From the NCBI GenBank assembly GCA_017417105.1, contig JAFPZU010000037.1, positions 1 to 45,515 on the forward strand: DNA of 45,515 nucleotides, written 5' to 3'. Under the pieces are notes generated by a model. The model was given only the letters and a program-made list of their open reading frames with translations. It was not told where the DNA came from and ran no database searches. Source of the DNA: Lachnospiraceae bacterium. Its GTDB lineage: Bacteria; Bacillota; Clostridia; Lachnospirales; Lachnospiraceae. Within the stretch, counting starts at the first letter, position 1; each line of letters opens with the position of its first letter. Shown here one piece after another: positions 34,038 to 43,203 of the stretch. The position numbers and the translations under genes were made by a program.

Positions 34038-36180
34038 TTTCTATCATCATTTCAACCGTCTTCATGGATCCTAAGATACATACCATATCCCTGGCTCTCG
34101 TTATGGCTGTGTACAGGAGATTTCTGTTAAGAAGCATCCTGGGTCCTGTAAGGAGCGGGATAATGACAGCTCTGTACTCGCTTCCCTGAGATTTATGTAT
34201 CGTAATGGCATAGGCAAGCTCCAGCTCTGACAGGGCTTCTCCCCTGTACTCGGCCTCCCTGCCGTCATCAAACCTTATGTAGGCGGCATCCGATGACACG
34301 GACAGGATCCTTCCTATATCCCCGTTATAGACCCCCTCTCCCGTTTCAAGAACTATCCCGTTCTTTCCTGTCAGCTTCCACTCAAGATCATAGTTATTCT
34401 TAGTCTGCATGACCTTGTCGCCTGTCCTTAAGATGCCGTTTTCGGTACCAAGCTCCCTCTTTTTTCCATCAGCCGGATTCAGTGCTTCCTGAAGTCTCAG
34501 GTTCAGATTTTCAACTCCAAGTGCCCCCTTTCGCATTGGTGTCATGATCTGTATATCAAGCGGCGTGCAGTTTAAGTGCTCAGGAAGCTTTTTTCCGCCA
34601 AGGTAGATCATTCCCTGAATGATCCTCTCAGCCTCACTCCTCTCCAGCACAAAGAAATCCTCGCTTTTCTTATCAAGCTCCGGCTTCTGTCCGTTTATTA
34701 TAAGATGGGCGTTCCTTACTATCGCGGAAGCCTCCGACTGGCGGTATATCCTGGTAAGTCTCGTCACATGAAAGCTTTCCGAACGTATTATGTCCTTCAG
34801 CACAGCCCCCGGACCCACGGAGGGAAGCTGATCTGAATCTCCGATAAGGATCAGTCTGGTACCCGGCACTACCGCTCTTAAAAGGGAACGAAAGAGATAA
34901 ATATCCACCATCGACATCTCATCAAGCACGATAACATCCGTCTCCAGCGGGTTGTCACGGTCATGTTCAAAGCCCGATGTCTTTTTGGACGAAACTGCTC
35001 CGGCTCCAAGAAGCCTGTGTATGGTCTTTGCCTCAAACCCCGTGGACTCCGTCATCCTCTTGGCCGCTCTTCCCGTAGGCGCTGCCAGGGTTATGTGAAA
35101 ACCCTTCTCTCTGAAATACTGCAGGATCAGGTTTGTGATGGTAGTCTTTCCTGTGCCCGGACCTCCGGTTATTACGGATACCGTATGGGATATTGCCCCC
35201 GTCACGGCTTCCCTCTGGGAATCCTCCAGCGTTATTTCCGATTTTTTTTCTATCTTTTTTATCTCATCATATATGAGACTGAGGTCTCCCTCATCCGGAA
35301 CATCCAGGTCACACAGCATTCTCGCCGTTTCCGCCTCGGCATAATAAGACCTTTCGGAAAAAACGTATCTTTCTCCCTCTGCCTCTTCCATGATAACCTT
35401 GGATTCTACGGACAGATCCCCGAGCTTTGCTTTTACAAGATCCTCCTGCGCGTTCATGAGCCCGGACGCTTTTGATATAAGCTCTCCTTCTTCCATGCAC
35501 ATGCTTCCGAACCCTGATGCTTCCGAAAGAAGATAAAGGATCCCGGAGCTTATGCGGTAATCGGAATCCCCTGCTATCCCCACTTCTGACGCTATGCGAT
35601 CCGCGGAAATAAAACCTATCCCTTCTATATCCTCTATGAGCCTGTATGGATTTGTACGGATTACCTCATAGACCCGATCCTTGTATTTATTGTAGATCTT
35701 CTGCCCGAGACCGGGAGAGATATCATACTGTGACAAAAACGAAAGAGCCTGTCTGCTGCCTGCTTTTGCCTCGAACGCTTCCGCTATCGCAATGGCTTTT
35801 CTGAGAGATATTCCCTTTATCTCTGCAAGCCTTTCCGGCTCCTCCTCCATTATGCGGAAGGTATCCTGCCCGAATTTATCTGTTATGCGTCTTGCGAGTC
35901 CGGATTTAACGCCCTTTACGGCTCCCGAAGAAAGATAGCGGTATATGGATTTCTCGTCATCTAACGGGGCTATTGAAAAGGAACTTACAGAAAACTGGAT
36001 ACCGTATTTGGAATTTTCTTTAAGATCTCCCTCTAATGAAATGCTCTCCCCGGCTTCAAGCGCCGGGAGCTCACCCACGCAGACGTAATCTCCGCCGTCG
36101 TCTGCATCAAGGGATAGTACGGTATATGAATTTTCGGGATTTCGAAATATGACTCGGTCGATTATACCTTTAAGCTGCAT
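33961..36180 (-). CDS. recD2: RecD2-type 5'-3' DNA helicase
   Basis: A 739-residue superfamily 1B helicase. It has the long N-terminal region of RecD2 (OB-like start, then helix-hairpin-helix segments near 90-200), Walker A GGPGTGKT at 339-346, Walker B VIVLDEMSMVD, and the late motifs ending in AITIHKSQGSE and LLYTAITRARD. RecD2 acts outside RecBCD in DNA repair or replication-fork maintenance. It begins 2 nt after the flgJ-like stop and overlaps comF by 77 nt. Its place inside a flagellar and cell-shape gene run is unusual in function but supported by tight spacing. Confidence 0.94.
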   Translation of the reverse strand: MQLKGIIDRVIFRNPENSYTVLSLDADDGGDYVCVGELPALEAGESISLEGDLKENSKYGIQFSVSSFSIAPLDDEKSIYRYLSSGAVKGVKSGLARRITDKFGQDTFRIMEEEPERLAEIKGISLRKAIAIAEAFEAKAGSRQALSFLSQYDISPGLGQKIYNKYKDRVYEVIRTNPYRLIEDIEGIGFISADRIASEVGIAGDSDYRISSGILYLLSEASGFGSMCMEEGELISKASGLMNAQEDLVKAKLGDLSVESKVIMEEAEGERYVFSERSYYAEAETARMLCDLDVPDEGDLSLIYDEIKKIEKKSEITLEDSQREAVTGAISHTVSVITGGPGTGKTTITNLILQYFREKGFHITLAAPTGRAAKRMTESTGFEAKTIHRLLGAGAVSSKKTSGFEHDRDNPLETDVIVLDEMSMVDIYLFRSLLRAVVPGTRLILIGDSDQLPSVGPGAVLKDIIRSESFHVTRLTRIYRQSEASAIVRNAHLIINGQKPELDKKSEDFFVLERSEAERIIQGMIYLGGKKLPEHLNCTPLDIQIMTPMRKGALGVENLNLRLQEALNPADGKKRELGTENGILRTGDKVMQTKNNYDLEWKLTGKNGIVLETGEGVYNGDIGRILSVSSDAAYIRFDDGREAEYRGEALSELELAYAITIHKSQGSEYRAVIIPLLTGPRMLLNRNLLYTAITRARDMVCILGSMKTVEMMIENEREEKRYTGLKRRILEIRALEQNN

Positions 36181-36182
36181 CC

Positions 36183-36650
36183 TCAGTCAGCATCCACCAT
36201 TCTTTCGCCGGCATCCGCTGCAGCTCCGCTTTCTGCAGCAGCTCTTTCAGCCTTTGCATCTATCTCCTCAGGAGTCTGACCGATATTTCTCTTCATCTGC
36301 TCGTAAAGCATATTCGCCAGTCCAAGCCCCTCCTGCTCCGTGGTCTTGGAAGCATATTCCTTTACAAGATTATCCTTGTAATAATCAACAAGCATGCTGT
36401 TGGTGCCCGTATCCAGCGGATCCTCGGGCACCGTTGCCATCATCTGCTTATACATCTGCTCCACGAAATAGCTCTCAAACTGCTTGCAGGCATCCAGGAG
36501 CTTTTCATCATCCGCCGAAAGTGTTTCGGTGTTCTTTCCTGCTCCGGCTCCTTCCTTTATCTGAGAGAGGGTATTCTTCAGCTTGGAAGTGTTCGCATTT
36601 GATACGGCCTGGCTTGATAAAGTTGTAAGATAGCTGCTGTCAATATCCAT
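36183..36650 (-). CDS. flgJ: FlgJ-like rod-binding protein without hydrolase domain
   Basis: A 155-residue protein with the rod-binding core at about 48-110 (LLDACKQFESYFVEQMYKQM, then MLVDYYKDNLVKEYA). It corresponds to the N-terminal half of proteobacterial FlgJ and lacks the C-terminal muramidase domain, as in other Firmicutes. It should cap or help assemble the flagellar rod. It follows flgG by 11 nt and precedes recD2 by 2 nt. The C terminus is Ala/Glu-rich with no recognisable motif. Confidence 0.88.
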   Translation of the reverse strand: MDIDSSYLTTLSSQAVSNANTSKLKNTLSQIKEGAGAGKNTETLSADDEKLLDACKQFESYFVEQMYKQMMATVPEDPLDTGTNSMLVDYYKDNLVKEYASKTTEQEGLGLANMLYEQMKRNIGQTPEEIDAKAERAAAESGAAADAGERMVDAD

Positions 36651-36661
36651 AAAGATCTGCC

Positions 36662-37501
36662 TTATCTCTTAAGCTGGTTCGCCGTCTGCATCATATCATC
36701 GGTGGTTGTTATCGCCTTTGAGTTAAGCTCGTAGGCTCTCTGTGCCACTATCAGATTTACCATCTCATCAGCAACCTGAACATTGGATCCTTCAAGGTAC
36801 CCCTGTCTTATGACTGATTTCTGCAGATTGTTGTTAGTTGCCTCGTTCAGCGGCTGACCGGACGCCGCAGTCACGGCATACAGTGAATCCCCCTCTTTGT
36901 TAAGACCCTTTGGATTCTGGAACTGGGTAAGCCCGATTATCATTCCGGCAATAGGCTGAGGATTGTTGTCCCCATCGGGATACATCAGCTGTCCACTGGC
37001 ATCCACCGTAACCCTGTTGGCTATCACCTGCTGTCCGTTTATAGTACCCGGAAGCTCTATGGGCTGTCCGTTCGTATTGAGTACCGGCAGGCCGTCCGAA
37101 TTTGAGAGAACCAGCTCGCCGTTGGCGTTCCTTAAGTTAAAATTAAAATCTCCGTTTCTGGTGTAATAAGTATTCCCGTCGGTTCCCCTTACCGAGAAAA
37201 ATCCGTCTCCCTGAATGGCAAAGCTTGTGGCGCTCTCCGATTCAAGAAAAGAGCCTGTCGTAAACTGGGAGGTTATGGCCGCATTCCTGACACCCAGTCC
37301 TACCTGGGCGCCTATTGGCTTATTCTCTCCGTTTGCGGTAGTGGTCTTTGTCTGCAGGGTCTGATACAGGAGGCTTTTGAACTCATTTGTCTCGGTCTTA
37401 TACCCTACGGTATTTACATTGGCGAGATTGTTTGCGATGGTATCAACATTCGTCTGCTGAGCTATCATTCCGGTAGCCGCGGTCCACAGTGATCTTACCA
37501 T
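36662..37501 (-). CDS. flgG: Flagellar distal rod protein FlgG
   Basis: A 279-residue flagellar basal-body rod protein. The N-terminal rod signature NVDTIANNLANVNTVGYK (about 18-35) and the C-terminal VADEMVNLIVAQRAYELNSKAI segment are characteristic. It is exported by the flagellar type III apparatus and polymerises as the distal rod. It is the second of two paralogous rod/hook genes, corresponding to Bacillus flhP. Spacing is 21 nt after the upstream paralogue and 11 nt before flgJ. Confidence 0.93.
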   Translation of the reverse strand: MVRSLWTAATGMIAQQTNVDTIANNLANVNTVGYKTETNEFKSLLYQTLQTKTTTANGENKPIGAQVGLGVRNAAITSQFTTGSFLESESATSFAIQGDGFFSVRGTDGNTYYTRNGDFNFNLRNANGELVLSNSDGLPVLNTNGQPIELPGTINGQQVIANRVTVDASGQLMYPDGDNNPQPIAGMIIGLTQFQNPKGLNKEGDSLYAVTAASGQPLNEATNNNLQKSVIRQGYLEGSNVQVADEMVNLIVAQRAYELNSKAITTTDDMMQTANQLKR

Positions 37502-37522
37502 ATCTCATTTACCTCCTGTTGT

Positions 37523-38323
37523 TTAACTGAGCTTACCCAGCTGATTTACTGCCACATCAAGTGACTGATCCATAGTGGTTATTATCTTCTGGTTTATCTC
37601 GTACTGCCTGTTTATCGCTATCATATTCACCATCTCCTGGACAGTCTCCACATTTGACTGCTCCAGATATCCCGAATAGACCTGGGCATTTGAAGGGATC
37701 TCAGTGGCGCCGTCTATGGTCTGCCACATATTCTCGCCGTACTTTTCAAGGTAATAATAATCCGTACCCTCGGGATTCCTCTCAAAATCAACGATCCCTA
37801 TGGTGGCCACTATCTGACCGTTATCACCCTGAATGATGTTTCCCTGACGGTCTATCGTAGCCGGCTGCAGGGGGTCAACAGTGATGTGGTTGCCGTTCGT
37901 ATCAAGCACAAAATCACCGTCCTTTGTTACGAGCGTTCCCTCAAGGGTAAGGGTAAAGGATCCGTCTCTTGTATACTTCTCACTGGTATTCCCTGCCTTA
38001 TCGGTAAACTCTATCCGGAAAAATCCCGAATCCGAAAGCGCAAGGTCAAAGGTATTCTCAGTGCCCCTGAAGCCTCCCTCGGACCAGTCAGTATAGTTTT
38101 CACCGATCTTCACTCCGGGCTGCATGTTTCCCATCCGCCTGGAAAGGTACCATTCCGAGGAATCCTGAAGTTTGACTGCCAGCGCATCGGCAAAGGTCTG
38201 TGATGTGGCTCCCTCTTTTTTATATCCGGTGGTGGAAACATTCGCCAGATTATTTGTAAGGGTATCCATCCTGTGCTGCTCGTTTATCATCGCAGAATGC
38301 GCTGTATACAATCCTTTTACCAT
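37523..38323 (-). CDS. flgF: Flagellar rod/hook-basal-body protein FlgF-like
   Basis: A 266-residue paralogue of FlgG with the N-terminal RMDTLTNNLANVSTTGYKK and C-terminal NVETVQEMVNMIAINRQYEIN motifs of rod proteins. Its order after mbl and before flgG matches Bacillus flhO (flgF-like). It would be exported and form part of the rod near the distal end. It starts 3 nt after the mbl stop, so it shares the mbl transcript. Confidence 0.88.
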   Translation of the reverse strand: MVKGLYTAHSAMINEQHRMDTLTNNLANVSTTGYKKEGATSQTFADALAVKLQDSSEWYLSRRMGNMQPGVKIGENYTDWSEGGFRGTENTFDLALSDSGFFRIEFTDKAGNTSEKYTRDGSFTLTLEGTLVTKDGDFVLDTNGNHITVDPLQPATIDRQGNIIQGDNGQIVATIGIVDFERNPEGTDYYYLEKYGENMWQTIDGATEIPSNAQVYSGYLEQSNVETVQEMVNMIAINRQYEINQKIITTMDQSLDVAVNQLGKLS

Positions 38324-38326
38324 AGA

Positions 38327-39325
38327 TCAGTCGTCATCCTCTCTGTAGCCTGCCATCGTGTCTACGTATTTGCCGGTTCCCGCTGCCACAGCGGTCATCG
38401 GATCTTCCGCCGTCATCGTATTTATTCCCGTCTTTTCGGTTATAAGCTCCTCCAGGCCTCGAAGCATCGCTCCTCCGCCTGTAAGGACTATTCCCCTGGA
38501 AGCGATGTCTGCCGCAAGCTCCGGAGGCGTCCGTTCCAAAACCCCGTGTATCGCTTCAACTATCTGTGCCGTTACTTCCCTTAATGCTTCCTCGGTTTCC
38601 TCCGAAGATACCTTTACCGTAACGGGAAGTCCTGTAAGGAGGTTTCTGCCTCTTATGTCCATGTAATCCACTTCGGGTCTTCTGAACACACATCCTATAT
38701 GTATCTTAAGATCCTCGGCGGTGGGCTCTCCTATGAGAAGATTATGCTTCTTTCTCATATATCTCACTATTGCATCATCAAAGTCATCTCCCGCAACCTT
38801 TATGGACGTGGACTCCACCGGTCCTCCCAGAGATATGACCGCTATATCCGAGGTTCCTCCGCCTATATCAACGACCATATTGCCGCAGGGCTTTGTGATA
38901 TCTATCCCCGCTCCTATGGCGGCAGCTATGGGCTCCTCGATGATCTTTACATCCCTGGCTCCCGCCTGATATGCCGCATCCTCAACGGCCTTTCTTTCAA
39001 CCTCGGATGCCGCGGAAGGAACTCCCACGCAGACCCTTGGCTTTCTGAAGGTTCTCTTTCCCACGGCCTTCTGTATGAAATGCTTAAGCATCTTCTCAGT
39101 GACTGTGTAGTTCGAGATGACTCCCTGTCTCATAGGCCTTATTGCAACCACGTTACCCGGTGTACGTCCAAGCATGAGCCTCGCTTCCTCGCCTATGGCC
39201 ATTATCTTGTTTGTATCCCTGTCAAATGCAACTACGGAGGGCTCCTTCAGTACTACGCCCTTGCCTCTGATATATACGAGCACGCTCGCTGTTCCGAGAT
39301 CTATACCTATATCTATTCCGCTCAT
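38327..39325 (-). CDS. mbl: MreB/Mbl-like actin-family shape protein
   Basis: A 332-residue bacterial actin that forms membrane filaments steering lateral wall synthesis. The phosphate-1 motif GIDLGTASVLVY (7-18), the phosphate-2 VVDIGGGTSDIAV and adenosine motif IVLTGGGAMLRGLEEL are all present, and the length is usual for MreB/Mbl. The mbl, flgF, flgG order matches Bacillus mbl-flhO-flhP and is why Mbl is preferred over MreB. It is the first gene of the long minus-strand run and has a promoter-like sequence upstream and a GAGGA ribosome site. Confidence 0.93.
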   Translation of the reverse strand: MSGIDIGIDLGTASVLVYIRGKGVVLKEPSVVAFDRDTNKIMAIGEEARLMLGRTPGNVVAIRPMRQGVISNYTVTEKMLKHFIQKAVGKRTFRKPRVCVGVPSAASEVERKAVEDAAYQAGARDVKIIEEPIAAAIGAGIDITKPCGNMVVDIGGGTSDIAVISLGGPVESTSIKVAGDDFDDAIVRYMRKKHNLLIGEPTAEDLKIHIGCVFRRPEVDYMDIRGRNLLTGLPVTVKVSSEETEEALREVTAQIVEAIHGVLERTPPELAADIASRGIVLTGGGAMLRGLEELITEKTGINTMTAEDPMTAVAAGTGKYVDTMAGYREDDD

Positions 39326-39369
39326 TGTGTCCTCGTTTCGTTGTCCTGATTTTTATTGTCTAACTTGAT

Positions 39370-39398
39370 AGGATAACCTAAAACATCGAAACTTTCAA
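39370..39398 (-). promoter_or_regulatory. Promoter of the mbl-to-glmM gene run
   Basis: TTGAAA (39398-39393) and TATCCT (39375-39370) are spaced by 17 nt on the minus strand, 45 nt upstream of the mbl ATG. It matches 5 of 6 and 4 of 6 consensus bases. It lies after the uvrA terminator, so the run starts here. Confidence 0.65.
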
Positions 39399-39447
39399 CA
39401 CCGACAGGAAGCAGTTTTTATTCCCCCTAAAACCCATGCTTTCCCGT

Positions 39448-39484
39448 AAAAAACACGGGCGCAGGTAATTTTTTTGCGTCCGTG
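39448..39484 (-). terminator. Intrinsic terminator after uvrA
   Basis: A 10-bp stem with one mismatch (39454-39463 with 39475-39484) is followed on the minus strand by six T (39453-39448). It closes the uvrB, glycosyltransferase, uvrA operon and insulates mbl. The loop side also contains a run of A. Confidence 0.85.
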
Positions 39485-39550
39485 CTTTATAAGATCCGTC
39501 CATGTAGATAGTATATCGGATGTCTTAGATAATTCCTTAACCCCTGATGA

Positions 39551-42406
39551 TCACTTTTTTAACATTTTTGCGATATATTTTCCGGTGTAGCTTTTTTTAT
39601 CCTTCGCCACCTGCTCCGGAGTTCCCTGGGTCACCACCGTTCCCCCTCCGTCTCCGCCTTCGGGTCCCATATCTATAATATAATCCCCGCACTTAATAAC
39701 GTCCAGATTATGTTCTATAACGACCACGGTGTTTCCCGCTCCCGCAAGCCTGTCGAGGATCTCTACAAGCTTTCTCACATCATCAAAATGCAGTCCCGTT
39801 GTTGGCTCATCAAGAATATAGATGGTTTTTCCCGTACCTTTTTTGGAAAGCTCCGTGGCAAGCTTTATCCGCTGCGCTTCCCCTCCCGAAAGCTCCGTGG
39901 AGGGCTGTCCCAGTTTGACATAGCCAAGACCCACATCAAAAAGCGTCTGTATCTTGTTCTTTATTGCCGGCACATTGTCAAAGAAAGTGAGGGTTTCCTC
40001 AACCGTCATATCAAGAACATCCGAAATTGTCTTTCCCTTATATGTAACATCCAAAGTCTCCCTGTTATACCGCTTACCGTGACATACATCACAGGGAACA
40101 AAGACATCCGGCAGGAAATGCATCTCTATTTTTATTATCCCGTCTCCGCTGCAGGCCTCGCATCTTCCCCCCTTTACGTTAAAGGAGAAACGGCCCTTCT
40201 GATATCCCCTGGCTCTTGCCTCCTGAGTATTTGCAAAAAGATCCCTTATAAGGTCGAAGACTCCCGTATAGGTAGCCGGATTGGATCTGGGCGTCCTGCC
40301 TATTGGCGACTGATCGATATTAATGACCTTGTCCAGCTGATCCAGTCCTTTGATCCCGTCAGAAGCTCCCGGTATAGTCCGCGCCCGGTTCAGTTTTTTT
40401 GCCGCCGTCTTATACAGGATCTCGTTAATAAGGGATGACTTTCCGGATCCCGATACCCCGGTCACTATTGTCATGATACCTAACGGTATCTTTACGTTTA
40501 TTCCTTTAAGATTATTTTCCCTGGCTTTTTTTATCTCGATCCAGCCCGACGGGGTCCGCCGTTTTTTTGGCACCGGTATTGAAAGCTTACCGGAAAGATA
40601 TTTTCCCGTAACGGAATCCTTTACCTTTGCTATCTCCTCTGCCGTACCCTGTGCCACAAGAGTTCCTCCATGCATCCCGGCGCCGGGGCCTATGTCTATG
40701 ATGCTGTCTGCCTCTCTCATGGTATCTTCATCATGCTCTACCACTATGAGGGTATTTCCCAGATCCCTGAGTCTTTTAAGCGTTCCAAGCAGCTTGTCAT
40801 TATCCCTCTGATGCAGCCCTATGGACGGCTCATCAAGAATATAGGCCACTCCCACAAGACCGCTGCCGATCTGGGTGGCAAGCCTTATCCTCTGCGCCTC
40901 TCCCCCTGACAGGGTTCCCGTAGCCCTTGAAAGAGTCAGATAATCAAGCCCCACGTCGTTCATAAACCGCACTCTGGAGTGGATCTCTTTTATTATCTGA
41001 TGTCCGATAAGCTGCTGCTGCTCCGTTATGGTCTCCGGTATGGTATCAAAATATGCCAGAAGCTCCTTTACCGACATTTCCGTCAGTTCAAAGATGTTCT
41101 TTTCATCCACCGTTACCGCCAGAGATTCTTTTTTCAGCCTCTGTCCCTTGCAGGTTTCACAGGGTGAAAACCTCATATACTGTTCATATTCCGCCTTTGC
41201 CGATTCGGAGGCAGTCTCCCTGTACCGCCTTTCCATATTTTTGATAAGGCCTTCAAAGGAGTCATCATAGACACCCTCGGATCTTAATCCTTTGTAATGT
41301 ACCTTCAGGATCTCGCCGTCAGTGCCGTAGATAAACACATGGCGAACCTTCTCCGGCAGCTCCTCATAGGGCGTATCAAGAGAAAACTTATATTTCTTTG
41401 CGAGCGCCTCAAGCAGGGCATGACCGTAGCTTCCGGGATCAGAAGAATTCATCCAGCCCATGCAGCTTACGCAGCCCTCATTGAATGAAAGGGATTTATC
41501 CGGGATCATAAGATCCTCATCGAACTCCATCTTGTAGCCCAGACCCGAGCAGGTCGGACACGCCCCGAAGGGGTTGTTGAAGGAAAAGCTTCTGGGTTCG
41601 ATGGGCGGTATCGATATGCCGCAGTCCGGGCAGGAAAAGCTGTTCGAAAAGGACAGGGTCTTTTTTCCCTGATCCACATCAACATTCAAAAGTCCTTCCG
41701 ATACTTCAAGCACGTTCTCTATCGACCCGGCAAGTCTTGTTTCTATTCCCGGCTTTACCACAAGACGATCCACTACTATCTCTATGGTATGTCTTATGTT
41801 TTTATCAAGCTCTATATCCTCGGACAGCTCATATAAGGAGCCGTCGATCACAGCCCGCACATATCCCGATTTTTTTGCACGGTCCAGTACCTTCTCGTGC
41901 CTTCCCTTCTTGCCCCTTACTACCGGCGCCAGAAGCTGAATTTTCGTCTTTTCGGGAAGCTTCATCAGTATATCCGCCATCTGATCCGCGGTCTGTCTCT
42001 CGATCGGTTTTCCGCAGTTCGGACAGTGAGGTATGCCTATGCGGGCATACAGAAGTCTTAAGTAATCATAGATTTCCGTGACCGTCCCAACCGTGGATCT
42101 GGGATTTCTGTTCGTTGATTTCTGATCTATGGATATCGCGGGAGGAAGTCCGTCTATGGAATCCACATCCGGCTTATCCATCTGCCCCAGAAACATCCGG
42201 GCATAGCTTGAAAGGGACTGCATATACCGCCGCTGCCCCTCGGCATAGATCGTATCAAAGGCAAGAGAGGACTTTCCCGATCCGGAAAGTCCTGTCAAAA
42301 CCACCAATTCATTCCTGGGTATATCTACCGAAAGAGATTTCAGATTGTGCTCTCTGGCACCTCTGATCCTTATGAATTTCTTATCATCAGTTTCCTGCTT
42401 TTTCAT
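39551..42406 (-). CDS. uvrA: UvrABC excision repair ATPase UvrA
   Basis: Damage-recognition subunit of nucleotide excision repair. The 951-residue protein has two ABC ATPase modules with Walker A motifs [13 protein letters not shown] (about 37-49) and [11 protein letters not shown] (near 644-654). The zinc-binding cysteine pairs (CPDC/CPTC and CEAC/CDVC), two ABC signature LSGGEAQRI sequences and the DEPS/DEPT Walker B motifs are visible. Its ATG lies within the last 20 nt of the upstream glycosyltransferase gene. It ends the operon that begins with uvrB. Confidence 0.98.
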   Translation of the reverse strand: MKKQETDDKKFIRIRGAREHNLKSLSVDIPRNELVVLTGLSGSGKSSLAFDTIYAEGQRRYMQSLSSYARMFLGQMDKPDVDSIDGLPPAISIDQKSTNRNPRSTVGTVTEIYDYLRLLYARIGIPHCPNCGKPIERQTADQMADILMKLPEKTKIQLLAPVVRGKKGRHEKVLDRAKKSGYVRAVIDGSLYELSEDIELDKNIRHTIEIVVDRLVVKPGIETRLAGSIENVLEVSEGLLNVDVDQGKKTLSFSNSFSCPDCGISIPPIEPRSFSFNNPFGACPTCSGLGYKMEFDEDLMIPDKSLSFNEGCVSCMGWMNSSDPGSYGHALLEALAKKYKFSLDTPYEELPEKVRHVFIYGTDGEILKVHYKGLRSEGVYDDSFEGLIKNMERRYRETASESAKAEYEQYMRFSPCETCKGQRLKKESLAVTVDEKNIFELTEMSVKELLAYFDTIPETITEQQQLIGHQIIKEIHSRVRFMNDVGLDYLTLSRATGTLSGGEAQRIRLATQIGSGLVGVAYILDEPSIGLHQRDNDKLLGTLKRLRDLGNTLIVVEHDEDTMREADSIIDIGPGAGMHGGTLVAQGTAEEIAKVKDSVTGKYLSGKLSIPVPKKRRTPSGWIEIKKARENNLKGINVKIPLGIMTIVTGVSGSGKSSLINEILYKTAAKKLNRARTIPGASDGIKGLDQLDKVINIDQSPIGRTPRSNPATYTGVFDLIRDLFANTQEARARGYQKGRFSFNVKGGRCEACSGDGIIKIEMHFLPDVFVPCDVCHGKRYNRETLDVTYKGKTISDVLDMTVEETLTFFDNVPAIKNKIQTLFDVGLGYVKLGQPSTELSGGEAQRIKLATELSKKGTGKTIYILDEPTTGLHFDDVRKLVEILDRLAGAGNTVVVIEHNLDVIKCGDYIIDMGPEGGDGGGTVVTQGTPEQVAKDKKSYTGKYIAKMLKK

Positions 42407-43202
42407 CTGCCGTCTGTCCTGTCATCTTTTTTTCACAATATTTTTTTACCATGCTTTCAGTAAATTCCGGCGACCATCTTGTCACTATCACTGAATCATG
42501 GCGTATCCCCCTGGTACGGAGGTTTTTAAGCTGCTCTATATACTGAAGCGTTACCTTCTTTGATATTTTTGATTCTCCGGAATTCCTGTCCTGGAACTCA
42601 TACGGTATCTCTACAACCAGCCTGTAGCTGCACATAGCGAGAACCTCTATCATTATCTTCCAGCCTATGGGCTTAAGATCTGCTCCCTCAAGCATGCTCT
42701 TCTTAAACATGAAAAGTCCGGATGTGGGATCCGATATCTTTCTTAAGGATGAAAGCGCCGCTTTTCCCATCCAGCGCGCCGTGCCGGATACGAACTTCCT
42801 TATAACGTTAAGTCCACCGTCAGAGCCTCCGCGTATCAGCCTGGAAGGAATGCAGATATCAGCGCCTGAAAGCATGGCTGCGTACATAGGCCTTAATATA
42901 GCCGGTGGATGCTGAAGATCCGCATCCATGCAGGCAAGGAAATCCCCGTCTGCCATGTTGAAGCCCTCTATGACCGCCGTCGCAAGTCCTGTCTGCGCTT
43001 CTCCCTCTCTGTGATGGAAATGGCAGTGGGTATCATTCTTACAGAGCTCTTCCAATACCTTCGGCGTATCGTCATTGGAGTCATCTATGAACCAGATGTT
43101 GTAATCCACTCCGTCAAGTGCTTCCCCTACCTGCCTTGCAAGCTCCGCGACATTCCCTGATTCATTGAATGTAGGTACTACAACCGATAATTTCTTTGCC
43201 AT
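42387..43202 (-). CDS. Family 2 glycosyltransferase, polyprenol-phosphate sugar type
   Basis: A 271-residue GT2 enzyme of the DPM1-like group. It has the start [12 protein letters not shown] (7-18), the donor-site IDDSNDD, and the metal motif DADLQHPP near residue 93. No C-terminal membrane helices are seen, so it resembles soluble dolichol-phosphate mannose synthases that transfer a hexose to a polyprenyl phosphate. It sits between uvrB (1 nt away) and uvrA (20-nt overlap), so it is cotranscribed with excision-repair genes. Nearby GDP-mannose genes suggest a GDP-mannose donor, but that is an inference. Confidence 0.85.
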   Translation of the reverse strand: MAKKLSVVVPTFNESGNVAELARQVGEALDGVDYNIWFIDDSNDDTPKVLEELCKNDTHCHFHHREGEAQTGLATAVIEGFNMADGDFLACMDADLQHPPAILRPMYAAMLSGADICIPSRLIRGGSDGGLNVIRKFVSGTARWMGKAALSSLRKISDPTSGLFMFKKSMLEGADLKPIGWKIMIEVLAMCSYRLVVEIPYEFQDRNSGESKISKKVTLQYIEQLKNLRTRGIRHDSVIVTRWSPEFTESMVKKYCEKKMTGQTADEKAGN

Positions 43203-43203
43203 G

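Noticed and set aside
34963..35475. 170-codon open frame opposite recD2
   Set aside because: Antisense shadow of the helicase gene with a low-complexity, Arg/Cys-rich translation and no domain.
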